Assembly (NCBI GenBank): GCA_001828445.1
Contig: MHYJ01000047.1
Location: forward strand, 1 to 22,308
Length of the DNA: 22,308 nucleotides
DNA from: Planctomycetes bacterium RBG_16_43_13
GTDB taxonomy: Bacteria; Planctomycetota; MHYJ01
Direction of reading: 5' to 3'
Below, one piece after another: positions 7,132 through 13,886 of the stretch (the stretch's first letter is position 1; each line of letters starts with the position of its first letter). The notes under the pieces were generated by a model. It worked only from the letters and a program-made list of their open reading frames with translations, searched no databases and was not told the origin of the DNA. A program made the position numbers and the translations under genes.

Positions 7132-8478
7132 TTATTGTGTTTTTACTTTTTTCGACCATTCACTTACTAATTTTGATATATCCTTGTAGCTTATATCCAC
7201 CTCCATTATCTTTTTTCCTTCCTCTATAGCGTTTGCAAGTTTGCCTTCATCTGCGTAGCAGATTGCCATATTATACCTAATGAGAAGCTGTTTGTCATTA
7301 GAAACAAAGCCAACGGTAAGTGCCTTCTCCAGTTGATTTATAGCCAGGTCAAACATTTCCTTATGTTTGAAGCATATACCCAAATAAATATGCGAGTCCA
7401 CCTTGCGTTTAGGGTCCTTTACCGCCTGTTGGAATTCTGCGACTGCTTTATCTATCTGTCCTGCTGCGTAGTAACGTTTCCCGAGCTCAAATCGTAAGCC
7501 AACATCTGTAGGCGTATCTATTATGCGACGTTCGAATGACTGCATTTCAAAAGTAAGTTTATTTTTCTTTACTTCTGCTGACTTTGTATCTTTAGCAGCT
7601 TCGAGTTTCTGAATTTGTTCGTCGAAGAGCCGTATGGTGCAATCGTCAACCTTACTTTTCATAGCGGAGTCGGTTGGGTTTAGTTCTACTGCCTTTTTAT
7701 AGCAATCACGTGCGGTTGTGTAATCCTTTTTCTTTTCGAAATACATATCTGCTATGCTCTTAATGGTCTTTACATCTTTTGGGTTTTGTTGTAGTTCTTG
7801 TTGTAGTCGCTCTAACTCGTCCTGTATATCTTCATCCGTTTTTATTAGATGTTGACGTTTCTCGAGCTCCTCTGACTGATCTTTGTCTTTTAGGACATCT
7901 CTATATGATTTTGCATCTTCAAATCCCTCTTTTAGTGAAGTGGTGGCAGCAACATCTCGTAGGATTTTCCCTGCATCCCTGTCGTCAGGATTGTATTGTA
8001 ATACCTTTGTCAGCCACTCCTCCGCCTCTTTTAACATACCTTTTTCCTTATATGCTATACCGAGGAGTTTCATTGCCTGTGTGTTATCTTTCTGAATTTC
8101 TGTTGCTATAGACAGTTCTGCGATTGCTCCATCTAAATGTCCGACGTCTTTGAGCGATTCTCCAAGCGCTACTCGTGCCTTTACATCATTCGGGTCGTTA
8201 TTCAGATAAGATTGAGCAATCTCCATTCGCTTTTGTGGATTGTTTTTGTAGATGGCAAGTTGTCCCATTGTCTTGGCGCCGAGAGCATATAATTTTAACT
8301 TTGAGGGAGCACCCTCTACTTGGAATTTTTTTATTATCGCTGAGCGGAGCCCCTTACGGGCTGTTCCCTCGTTAGGATTTGTGGTTATAATCTGATTATA
8401 TAGTTCTATCGCCTGTGCATAGTTCCCGCGCTTTAGGGCATCGTCAGCCCACTCATATATTTTCTCAAGTTCTGCCAA
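7132..8478 (-). CDS. Tetratricopeptide-repeat protein with central coiled coil
   Basis: A 448-residue soluble protein with no signal peptide or membrane segment. TPR-like helix pairs occur at residues about 1-45 (ADDALKRGNYAQAIELYNQIITTNPN), about 100-190 (GESLKDVGHLDGAIAELSIATEIQKDN, LGIAYKEKGMLKEAEEWLTKVLQYNPDD), about 240-275 and about 330-435. A charged stretch around residues 195-240 is likely coiled coil. TPRs scaffold protein-protein contacts; no catalytic part is seen. The start is TTG at 8476-8478: an in-frame stop (TAG) lies just upstream, GGAG is 9 bases ahead, and the next in-frame Met would remove the first repeats. A promoter-like pair lies upstream at 8512-8540. It is followed at 23 bases by rpsT. 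The partner is unknown. Confidence 0.85.
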   Translation of the reverse strand: MAELEKIYEWADDALKRGNYAQAIELYNQIITTNPNEGTARKGLRSAIIKKFQVEGAPSKLKLYALGAKTMGQLAIYKNNPQKRMEIAQSYLNNDPNDVKARVALGESLKDVGHLDGAIAELSIATEIQKDNTQAMKLLGIAYKEKGMLKEAEEWLTKVLQYNPDDRDAGKILRDVAATTSLKEGFEDAKSYRDVLKDKDQSEELEKRQHLIKTDEDIQDELERLQQELQQNPKDVKTIKSIADMYFEKKKDYTTARDCYKKAVELNPTDSAMKSKVDDCTIRLFDEQIQKLEAAKDTKSAEVKKNKLTFEMQSFERRIIDTPTDVGLRFELGKRYYAAGQIDKAVAEFQQAVKDPKRKVDSHIYLGICFKHKEMFDLAINQLEKALTVGFVSNDKQLLIRYNMAICYADEGKLANAIEEGKKIMEVDISYKDISKLVSEWSKKVKTQ

Positions 8479-8511
8479 GTTCGATGTCTCCTATGATGGA
8501 TATGGTGTGCT

Positions 8512-8540
8512 ATGCTATATAGAGGTGCGTTTGTTGTCAA
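8512..8540 (-). promoter_or_regulatory. Sigma-70-type promoter for the TPR gene (and possibly rpsT)
   Basis: On the minus strand TTGACA (8535-8540) is followed after 17 bases by TAGCAT (8512-8517), four of six to TATAAT. Transcription would start near 8505, leaving a leader of about 27 bases that contains the GGAG ribosome site of the TTG start at 8478. It begins inside the 80-base gap after the FG-GAP gene. Confidence 0.55.
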
Positions 8541-8558
8541 TAGGAATTATATGGTGCG

Positions 8559-10052
8559 TTATTTCCCAGATAGCAACAGTTCTATCGTATTGGTGTCTTT
8601 GTCCATATTTACGTGGAGGAGGATAAGGTCAGAGATGCCATCACCGTTTAGGTCAGAGGTGTATGATTCTGTATAAGAGGTACCTTTAGGTTGATTTATG
8701 TTTATCTTCGCATTTGGAGAGCTATCTAATACTGTGTTTTTATTACCATAATATATATCTAACACTTTGTCATCAGATTTTACAATAAGGTCCTTGATGC
8801 CATCACCGTTGAAATCGCCTTTGAAATTTGGCTTGAATGTAAGCGACCACGAGCCGGATTCCCGCGTAAGCTGAACTACGAAAGGGACTGAGAATACAAG
8901 CGTCTGCGATGGGTCATTCTCGAAACCTGAACCATCGCTCTTAAGACGATATACTATGAGTTGAAGGTTAACCTTTTTCGATAGGAATACTTCTATACCG
9001 CCTACTATGCCGAATTTCTCTATGTTGGCGAGGATCAGCTCTTGCTTACCATCTCCATCAAAGTCGTTCAGCCATACAACTGTAACCCAACCGCCGGTTT
9101 CTATGATGCTATCTGGAGTTGCAAGATTTTGCCTTCCGCCTTTCAGGAAATATATGAGGACTCTTCCTTTTTTTAGATACGTAACTACTAAGTCCAATAC
9201 GCCGTCGCCGTTTATGTCCTGTATTATAGGTGCTTTCTCTATGTCGAAGAACGTCTTGCTGTGCTTCTCTTTGGGAGACAATTCGTGGGCGACGTTTTCC
9301 TTCTGCTTAAATCTGCCATTGCTATCCTGTAAGAAGAATCTCACCTTTTCGCCTTTAGGAAGGAACTGGAAATAAGTTATATCTATTCTATCGTCTCCAT
9401 TCAGGTCGCCGAAGGATAGAGCTGGTATAGATATTTTTGATACGGTTTCTTGCTTTGTTATAGATATTGCATCTACGGATGACTCCATCTCTATGTCAAG
9501 TTTCTGGTTTAGTGAGAAATTGCCTAATTTATTTTGTATGAATATTAAGAGCTTACCTTTTTGGAAAAGTATTGCATCATTTAAGCCGTCCCTATTTATG
9601 TCTGGGATGAAGTCAATAAATAGGGGTGGTTGAGAGGTGATGCCTTGTAATATATTGGGTGCCGCTATAAGCTCATCCGGTTCACTAACAAAAGAGCCGA
9701 CGTTTTGTCTATATCTGCTAATTCCGTTGGATGTCATAGTAAATATGGAGGGCAGGTCAGAGTCAGCAACTTTACCTATATACCAAAGGAAAGTGGTATC
9801 GGCTAAATAGATTATTTGGTCTGGGGCTTGCCTGAACTCGTGCTCCTTTGTCTGTAAGAATATGTTGAGCTTTTTGTTGGTCTGTATAACTATGTCCGGT
9901 AATTTATCGCCGTTTATATCCTGCATAACTATATTATCAACAGCTTCAGTTATATTTATTTTATGGGTGCTAAACTTATGTTCTCTATAGGCATAAGCGG
10001 GATGGGTAAATATAGAGAGTATTGCTAATATTACGAATACCTGCTTTGTCAT
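8559..10052 (-). CDS. Secreted FG-GAP/VCBS repeat protein (seven-bladed propeller)
   Basis: A 497-residue protein with a clear signal peptide, MTKQVFVILAILSIFTHPAYA, cleaved at about residue 21. Seven calcium-loop motifs of the FG-GAP type follow in order: DINGDKLPD, DINRDGLND, DLNGDDRID, DINGDGVLD, DFDGDGKQE, DFNGDGIKD and DLNGDGISD. Seven repeats match the blade number of an integrin-alpha-like propeller, so the protein is probably one complete domain with no enzyme attached. It is exported, and its role is likely surface or envelope binding; the ligand is unknown. It is divergent from ssb across a 309-base regulatory region. Its own promoter at 10060-10087 ends 7 bases before the ATG, with no Shine-Dalgarno in between, suggesting a leaderless mRNA. 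Confidence 0.88.
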   Translation of the reverse strand: MTKQVFVILAILSIFTHPAYAYREHKFSTHKINITEAVDNIVMQDINGDKLPDIVIQTNKKLNIFLQTKEHEFRQAPDQIIYLADTTFLWYIGKVADSDLPSIFTMTSNGISRYRQNVGSFVSEPDELIAAPNILQGITSQPPLFIDFIPDINRDGLNDAILFQKGKLLIFIQNKLGNFSLNQKLDIEMESSVDAISITKQETVSKISIPALSFGDLNGDDRIDITYFQFLPKGEKVRFFLQDSNGRFKQKENVAHELSPKEKHSKTFFDIEKAPIIQDINGDGVLDLVVTYLKKGRVLIYFLKGGRQNLATPDSIIETGGWVTVVWLNDFDGDGKQELILANIEKFGIVGGIEVFLSKKVNLQLIVYRLKSDGSGFENDPSQTLVFSVPFVVQLTRESGSWSLTFKPNFKGDFNGDGIKDLIVKSDDKVLDIYYGNKNTVLDSSPNAKININQPKGTSYTESYTSDLNGDGISDLILLHVNMDKDTNTIELLLSGK

Positions 10053-10059
10053 ATTCAGT

Positions 10060-10087
10060 ATTATACCTTTAAGGGTATGTTTGTAAA
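10060..10087 (-). promoter_or_regulatory. Sigma-70-type promoter of the FG-GAP gene, leaderless layout
   Basis: TTTACA (10082-10087) and an exact TATAAT (10060-10065) are separated by 16 bases on the minus strand. TATAAT ends 7 bases before the ATG (10050-10052), which puts the expected transcription start within a base or two of the start codon. Confidence 0.65.
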
Positions 10088-10124
10088 TATTTTATAGCTA
10101 TATTCTACGGTGTAACCTACGAAA

Positions 10125-10162
10125 ATGTTACTTATCGTAACATATGTTACTAATCGTAACAT
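10125..10162. promoter_or_regulatory. Two abutting 19-bp palindromic operator-like sites
   Basis: ATGTTACTTATCGTAACAT (10125-10143) is followed directly by ATGTTACTAATCGTAACAT (10144-10162), identical at 18 of 19 positions. Each has perfect 7-bp arms, ATGTTAC and GTAACAT, around a 5-base centre. They lie about 100-138 bases upstream of the expected sigma-54 start near 10263, the usual place for sites bound by sigma-54 enhancer-binding proteins, and about 75-110 bases upstream of the FG-GAP start. A dimeric regulator binding twice is the natural reading. Confidence 0.75.
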
Positions 10163-10194
10163 TGCCTTTTAGGGGGATATCCCTCTCTTTTTGT

Positions 10195-10221
10195 GTAAGT
10201 TGCTGATTATCAGGCACTTAC
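10195..10221. promoter_or_regulatory. 27-bp interrupted dyad between the tandem palindromes and the sigma-54 promoter
   Basis: GTAAGT (10195-10200) and CTGAT (10203-10207) are mirrored by ATCAG (10209-10213) and ACTTAC (10216-10221) around base 10208; only the two-base TG/GC step between the arms breaks symmetry. A further 10-bp palindrome, GGGATATCCC, lies at 10174-10183. The centre is about 55 bases upstream of the expected sigma-54 start. It differs in sequence from the tandem palindromes, so a second regulator is possible. Confidence 0.5.
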
Positions 10222-10235
10222 CTATTTTAACTCCT

Positions 10236-10252
10236 TTGGTATGGTTTTTGCT
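10236..10252 (+). promoter_or_regulatory. Sigma-54 (RpoN) promoter, -24/-12, driving ssb
   Basis: TTGGTATGGTTTTTGCT has the invariant GG (10238-10239) and GC (10250-10251) with exactly 10 bases between. Every consensus position of YTGGYAYGRNNNTTGCW is met, with T at the two pyrimidine positions that are usually C. The expected start is near 10263, giving a leader of about 100 bases to the ssb ATG. rpoN itself is encoded at 16912-18351, so the matching sigma factor is present. Palindromic sites upstream fit enhancer control. Confidence 0.75.
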
Positions 10253-10275
10253 TAATATATTGATAGCAGAGGTTG

Positions 10276-10307
10276 AGGTTGGTTGCCTGCGCAGGTTTAC
10301 CCAACCT
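10276..10307 (+). other. Stem-loop in the ssb leader
   Basis: AGGTTGG (10276-10282) pairs with CCAACCT (10301-10307), enclosing a 10-bp self-complementary CCTGCGCAGG (10286-10295). It lies within the predicted leader of the sigma-54 transcript, about 55 bases before the ssb ATG, and is not followed by a T-run. A role in mRNA stability or translational control is possible but unproven. Confidence 0.45.
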
Positions 10308-10361
10308 ATGTTGCTGGATGGCTAAATTTTGTGTATTTCTCTTATAAGCGGAGGGTAGTTT

Positions 10362-10745
10362 ATGGCTAATCTGAACAAGGTATTGCTAATAGGCAGATTA
10401 ACACGTGCCCCAGAGTTGAGATATACGAAAACTGGCAAAGCGGTATGTAGTTTCTCTATAGCTGTAAATAGTTTCTACACAGGTTCTAATAGTGAAAAAC
10501 AGGAAAATGTCTGTTTTGTTGATGTTTCCGCGTGGGGTAGGCAGGGTGAGACCTGTGCTGAGTATCTCAATAAAGGGAGCACTGTATTTGTAGAGGGACG
10601 TCTACGTCTCGAGAAGTGGGAAAAGGATGGACAGAGAAAAAGTAAACATTCTATATCTGCACGTGTTATACAGTTTCTGGATAGCCGTTCGAGATATGGA
10701 GGTATGCAGTCGGCAGATGAAGTTGTCTCAACATCAAGTAAGTAG
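10362..10745 (+). CDS. ssb: Single-stranded DNA-binding protein, short form without acidic tip
   Basis: A 127-residue SSB. The OB fold spans residues 1-108 (MANLNKVLLIGRLTRAPELRYTKTGKAV, then VDVSAWGRQGETCAEYLNKGSTVFVEGRLR), with aromatic Trp58 and Trp86 in positions that stack on ssDNA. After the fold only about 19 residues remain, ending VVSTSSK. The Gly/Pro-rich linker and the acidic DDDIPF-type tip, which recruit repair and replication proteins in the housekeeping SSB, are both absent. GGAGG lies 7-8 bases before the ATG. Expression appears to depend on the sigma-54 promoter at 10236, which is unusual for a housekeeping ssb, so this may be a specialised paralogue, as with SsbB-like forms. 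The 63-residue gene follows after 27 bases. Confidence 0.93.
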   Translation: MANLNKVLLIGRLTRAPELRYTKTGKAVCSFSIAVNSFYTGSNSEKQENVCFVDVSAWGRQGETCAEYLNKGSTVFVEGRLRLEKWEKDGQRKSKHSISARVIQFLDSRSRYGGMQSADEVVSTSSK

Positions 10746-10772
10746 AAATGTTGATATTATGAAGGAGGTTGT

Positions 10773-10964
10773 ATGTCTATAGATATACGATACAATTTTG
10801 TTCACTATAATGTCGGAAACAGCGATAATTCTTCGTTAGAAGATAACGCATTTAGTGATGCAGAAGTGATTTTAAGGTCTTGTATAGAAATTAGATGTAT
10901 TGTGAGAAATATTGAGGTGAAAGGTCAAAAAGTGGTAGAGGTGATAAGGCGATTGATTGAATGA
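10773..10964 (+). CDS. Small protein of unknown function (63 residues) downstream of ssb
   Basis: A 63-residue open frame with a near-perfect Shine-Dalgarno, AAGGAGG, 5 bases before its ATG, so it is probably translated. It begins 27 bases after ssb with no terminator between them and should share the sigma-54 transcript. Residues 1-29 are polar with several Asn, Asp and Ser (MSIDIRYNFVHYNVGNSDNS). Residues about 30-63 look amphipathic helical with two Cys (LRSCIEIRCIVRNIEVKGQKVVEVIRRLIE). It has no signal peptide, membrane segment or enzyme motif. I do not recognise the family. The helical C-terminus loosely recalls small anti-sigma or FlgM-like proteins, but the resemblance is too weak to use. 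Confidence 0.75.
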   Translation: MSIDIRYNFVHYNVGNSDNSSLEDNAFSDAEVILRSCIEIRCIVRNIEVKGQKVVEVIRRLIE

Positions 10965-11042
10965 GAGTAATTTGTATTTTACGTAGGTAGGTAATTACAT
11001 GCTATTTATGGCTGTCTTAATTATGGACTTGTAAGTTAAGCG

Positions 11043-12821
11043 CTAATGTGAGTCAGATGTTGACGTTGTCTCCCAGCCGATTTGCTTCATTAAGCGGATC
11101 ATCAGGAAGATACATCCCAGTGACACGGCAAGACACAACATCCCTAAAGATGTTTCCCCTTTTAGAAGGTATCCTGTGCCAAGGAGGATAGCATAGACAA
11201 GAACGCACCCCAGAATCCACCCGACAAAATTCCATCTCATTGTCTCAGCAGGTATAACATCAGGGCATCGCTTCTTCAAAGGTTTCCACCCAGGTCCACC
11301 CGGTTTGGCCTTTCGGTAGAACTGTTCCAGCGAGCCGACGTCTGTTGGCGAGGTGAGGAAAGTTACAGTAACCCAGACGACAGTCGTGAACAGGACATTA
11401 ATAATCAGAATCCACTGGCTATTTTTTTCATAGTTCTGGTTATCCGGGTAGATAACGAAAATCATAAGATTGGCGATTACCAAAGAGGCAATCATAGCAG
11501 AGATTTCGCTCCATGCACTAATTTTCCACCAGAACCAGCGTAGGATATACACCAACCCAGTGCCTGCACCTATAGTGATGAGCAGATTAAAAGCATACTG
11601 TTGTGAACCTAACTTAAATGAGGTGATACATGCGAGAATCGTTAGGATAACCATTAGGATTCGCGACACAGACACATAATGCTTCTCTGTTGCATTTTTC
11701 TTTATGAAGCGTTTATAGACGTCGTTAATCAGATAAGATGCCCCCCAGTTCATATGGGTATCCATAGTTGACATATATGCCGCAAGGAAGGAGCAGAACA
11801 TTAGTCCAAGCAAACCGTGAGGCAATAATCTCAACAAAATTGGATAGGCATAACCGTGGTCTATCGTGCCATCAGGTTTCAGCGGTAGTTCTGAAGGATT
11901 GACCAAAATAAGTGAAGCCAAAGCAACGAGTATCCATGGCCATGGTCTCAGGGCATAATGGGCAATGTTAAACCAGAGGGTTGAGTAGAGCGAATGTCGC
12001 TCATTTTTACATGCAAATACTCTTTGAACGATATATCCGCCTCCACCTGGTTCTGCACCGGGATACCATGAAGCCCACCATTGTACTCCAATCATAACAA
12101 GAAATGGAATAAGTATAGTATTCCCTGCCGCGAAATCGGGGAAAAGGCCAGTGTTGGTAGTAGAGACCTTATCAAACAAACCACTCAGTCCTCCAACCTG
12201 CGGATCAGACACTGCATAACAGGCAAGGACAATGGAACAGATGATGGCAATAATGAACTGTGGCAGGTCGGTCATTACGACCCCCCATAATCCGGAAGTA
12301 ACGGTATAAACCACCGTAACAACGCCTGCCCCAACTATAATCCACCATGGTTCCCATCCCAAAATCGCATGCCCAATCTTACCCATAGCCAGAGAGACGG
12401 TTCCCATTATCAAACAGTTAATGAACAATCCGAGATAGATAGCCCTAAATCCTCTCAAGAATGTGGCTGCCTTGCCTGGGTAACGCAATTCGTAAAACTC
12501 TGCATCGGTAATGACCTCTGAGCGACGCCATAGACGGGCAAAGAAAAAGACAGTGAGCATCCCGCTGAACAGCATACACCACCAAGTCCAGTTTCCGCTA
12601 ACGCCTTGAGTCCTGGTAAGCTCTGTAACGAGTAGGGGGGTATCTGTAGAAAAAGTTGTGGCGACCATAGATGTGCCTGCCAACCACCAGGGAAGATTTC
12701 GACCTGAGACGAAAAACTCGGCGATGCTCTTATTTGCTCTACGAGTGAAATAGAATCCAATCCCCAAACAAATGATTAGGTAGCCAACAACAATTGCCCA
12801 GTCGCCCACGGATAAATGCAT
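11043..12821 (-). CDS. Sodium:solute symporter family (SSS/SLC5) transporter
   Basis: A 592-residue inner-membrane protein with about 14 hydrophobic segments. It starts with a periplasmic-facing short N-terminus and the first helix VVGYLIICLGIGFYFTRR, then the SSS signature region FFVSGRNLPWWLAGTSMVATTFSTDTPL at about residues 36-63, which belongs to the sodium-binding first helix. The motif LAAYMSTMDTHMNWGASYL (about 344-362) corresponds to the conserved helix carrying the second sodium-site Ser/Thr residues. SSS proteins import sugars, amino acids or vitamins with Na+. The subclass with tryptophan-rich loops is often near sugar genes. It faces a nucleotidyltransferase and a hexosamine-kinase-like gene across 138 bases, so a sugar substrate is likely but inferred. 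Confidence 0.9.
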   Translation of the reverse strand: MHLSVGDWAIVVGYLIICLGIGFYFTRRANKSIAEFFVSGRNLPWWLAGTSMVATTFSTDTPLLVTELTRTQGVSGNWTWWCMLFSGMLTVFFFARLWRRSEVITDAEFYELRYPGKAATFLRGFRAIYLGLFINCLIMGTVSLAMGKIGHAILGWEPWWIIVGAGVVTVVYTVTSGLWGVVMTDLPQFIIAIICSIVLACYAVSDPQVGGLSGLFDKVSTTNTGLFPDFAAGNTILIPFLVMIGVQWWASWYPGAEPGGGGYIVQRVFACKNERHSLYSTLWFNIAHYALRPWPWILVALASLILVNPSELPLKPDGTIDHGYAYPILLRLLPHGLLGLMFCSFLAAYMSTMDTHMNWGASYLINDVYKRFIKKNATEKHYVSVSRILMVILTILACITSFKLGSQQYAFNLLITIGAGTGLVYILRWFWWKISAWSEISAMIASLVIANLMIFVIYPDNQNYEKNSQWILIINVLFTTVVWVTVTFLTSPTDVGSLEQFYRKAKPGGPGWKPLKKRCPDVIPAETMRWNFVGWILGCVLVYAILLGTGYLLKGETSLGMLCLAVSLGCIFLMIRLMKQIGWETTSTSDSH

Positions 12822-12944
12822 AGTTATAATGTTGTATTGTTAAACAAAGCTGGCGACGCAGTATAGAGATTCAAAGCCAAGATGTCAAATGAATATCGAA
12901 ATATGTTGTCATAGTTAATATTGTGCTTTTAGCTTCTTTTCATA

Positions 12945-12950
12945 TATAAT
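12945..12950 (+). promoter_or_regulatory. TATAAT -10 element of the nucleotidyltransferase-kinase operon
   Basis: An exact TATAAT ends 9 bases before the ATG at 12960, with TTGTGC 18 bases upstream as a poor -35. Transcription would start about 3 bases before the ATG, and no Shine-Dalgarno precedes it. This fits a leaderless or near-leaderless message. Confidence 0.5.
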
Positions 12951-12959
12951 TTACCTAAA

Positions 12960-13877
12960 ATGGGGCTTACAATACTAATTTTGGGAGCAGGCGTCGGCAG
13001 CCGATATGGTTATCCTAAACAGTTGGAACCAGTTGGTCCTGCAGGTGAAACATTGATTGATTATGCCCTCTACGATGCGATTCGTACAGGATTTACGAGA
13101 GCGATTATATTAACACGCCGTGACATAGAAGATAGTTTTAGAGACACCATAGGCAAACGATGCGGAGAACGCATTGCTTTAGAGTATGTGTATCAAGATT
13201 TGAATGATTTGCCTAATGGTTTTACTGTCCCGTCTGGTCGTCAAAAGCCGTGGGGGACAGGGCACGCTGTTCTATCTGCCTCGAAAACAATCAATGAACC
13301 TTTTGCTGTGATTAACGGGGACGATTTTTATGGCCAGGCATCTTTTCAGGTGCTTTCTAATTATCTAATAAAGTGTCAGAATCCTGTTGATACGGATTAT
13401 GCCTTTGTCGGTTTTTTGCTGAAAGATACCCTTTCTTCTTATAGCACCGTCTCTCGTGCTATTTGTAGGTGTGATTCTAATGGCTTTCTTAAAACTATGG
13501 AAGAGTACTTGCGGATTGAAAAAAACAGGGATGTTGTTCAAGCTATTGATGAGTTAGGGAAACTACGTCATTTAACAGGTAACGAAGTAGTGTCTATGAA
13601 TATGTGGGGATTTACTCCATCTCTTTTTGCCCACCTCAGCGCCGAATTTGTAACCTTTCTCCACAGATATGGAATGGAGAAAGATTCGGAGTTTTTCCTG
13701 CCTTATGCTCTAAATAACCTGATTGCTCAAGGAAGTGTCAGAGTAAAAATGTTGTCCGGCGGCGGTCAATGGTTCGGAATTACCTATATAGAAGACAAAC
13801 TTCAGGTAATCCATAGGGTCAAAAACCTTATAGACCAAGGACAATATCCTGAATGTCTCTGGAGCAAATCTCAGTAG
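12960..13877 (+). CDS. Sugar-phosphate nucleotidyltransferase
   Basis: A 305-residue enzyme of the NTP_transferase fold. The signature loop LGAGVGSRYGYPKQLEPVG (residues 8-26) binds the nucleotide triphosphate, with Lys20 as the expected phosphate ligand. KPWGTGHAVL (96-105) is the base-binding loop, and INGDDFYG (118-125) supplies the metal-binding aspartates. The enzyme should join a sugar-1-phosphate to a nucleotide and release pyrophosphate. The next gene is a NahK-like kinase that makes a hexose-1-phosphate, and the two form an operon with a 9-base gap, so the kinase product is the probable substrate. The nucleotide and sugar are not certain. The ATG at 12960 is directly before the nucleotide-binding strand, so an upstream extension is not needed. 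Confidence 0.85.
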   Translation: MGLTILILGAGVGSRYGYPKQLEPVGPAGETLIDYALYDAIRTGFTRAIILTRRDIEDSFRDTIGKRCGERIALEYVYQDLNDLPNGFTVPSGRQKPWGTGHAVLSASKTINEPFAVINGDDFYGQASFQVLSNYLIKCQNPVDTDYAFVGFLLKDTLSSYSTVSRAICRCDSNGFLKTMEEYLRIEKNRDVVQAIDELGKLRHLTGNEVVSMNMWGFTPSLFAHLSAEFVTFLHRYGMEKDSEFFLPYALNNLIAQGSVRVKMLSGGGQWFGITYIEDKLQVIHRVKNLIDQGQYPECLWSKSQ

Positions 13878-13886
13878 AGGAAAACA

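Noticed and set aside
9007..9375. A 122-residue open frame opposite the FG-GAP gene
   Set aside because: It lies wholly antisense within a well-supported gene and has no ribosome site or recognisable motif.
10773..10964. Calling the 63-residue protein FlgM-like (anti-sigma factor)
   Set aside because: Only a loose pattern of SDA and a charged C-terminal helix is shared; no flagellar genes are near and the family signature is absent.
10965..11042. A terminator between the 63-residue gene and the symporter gene
   Set aside because: Only a 5-pair CTTAA/TTAAG stem without a T-run is present, so termination there is not supported.
12822..12850. A promoter for the symporter from TATAAC just before its ATG
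   Set aside because: The hexamer ends one base before the ATG, so the start would fall inside the coding region; the real promoter is not evident.
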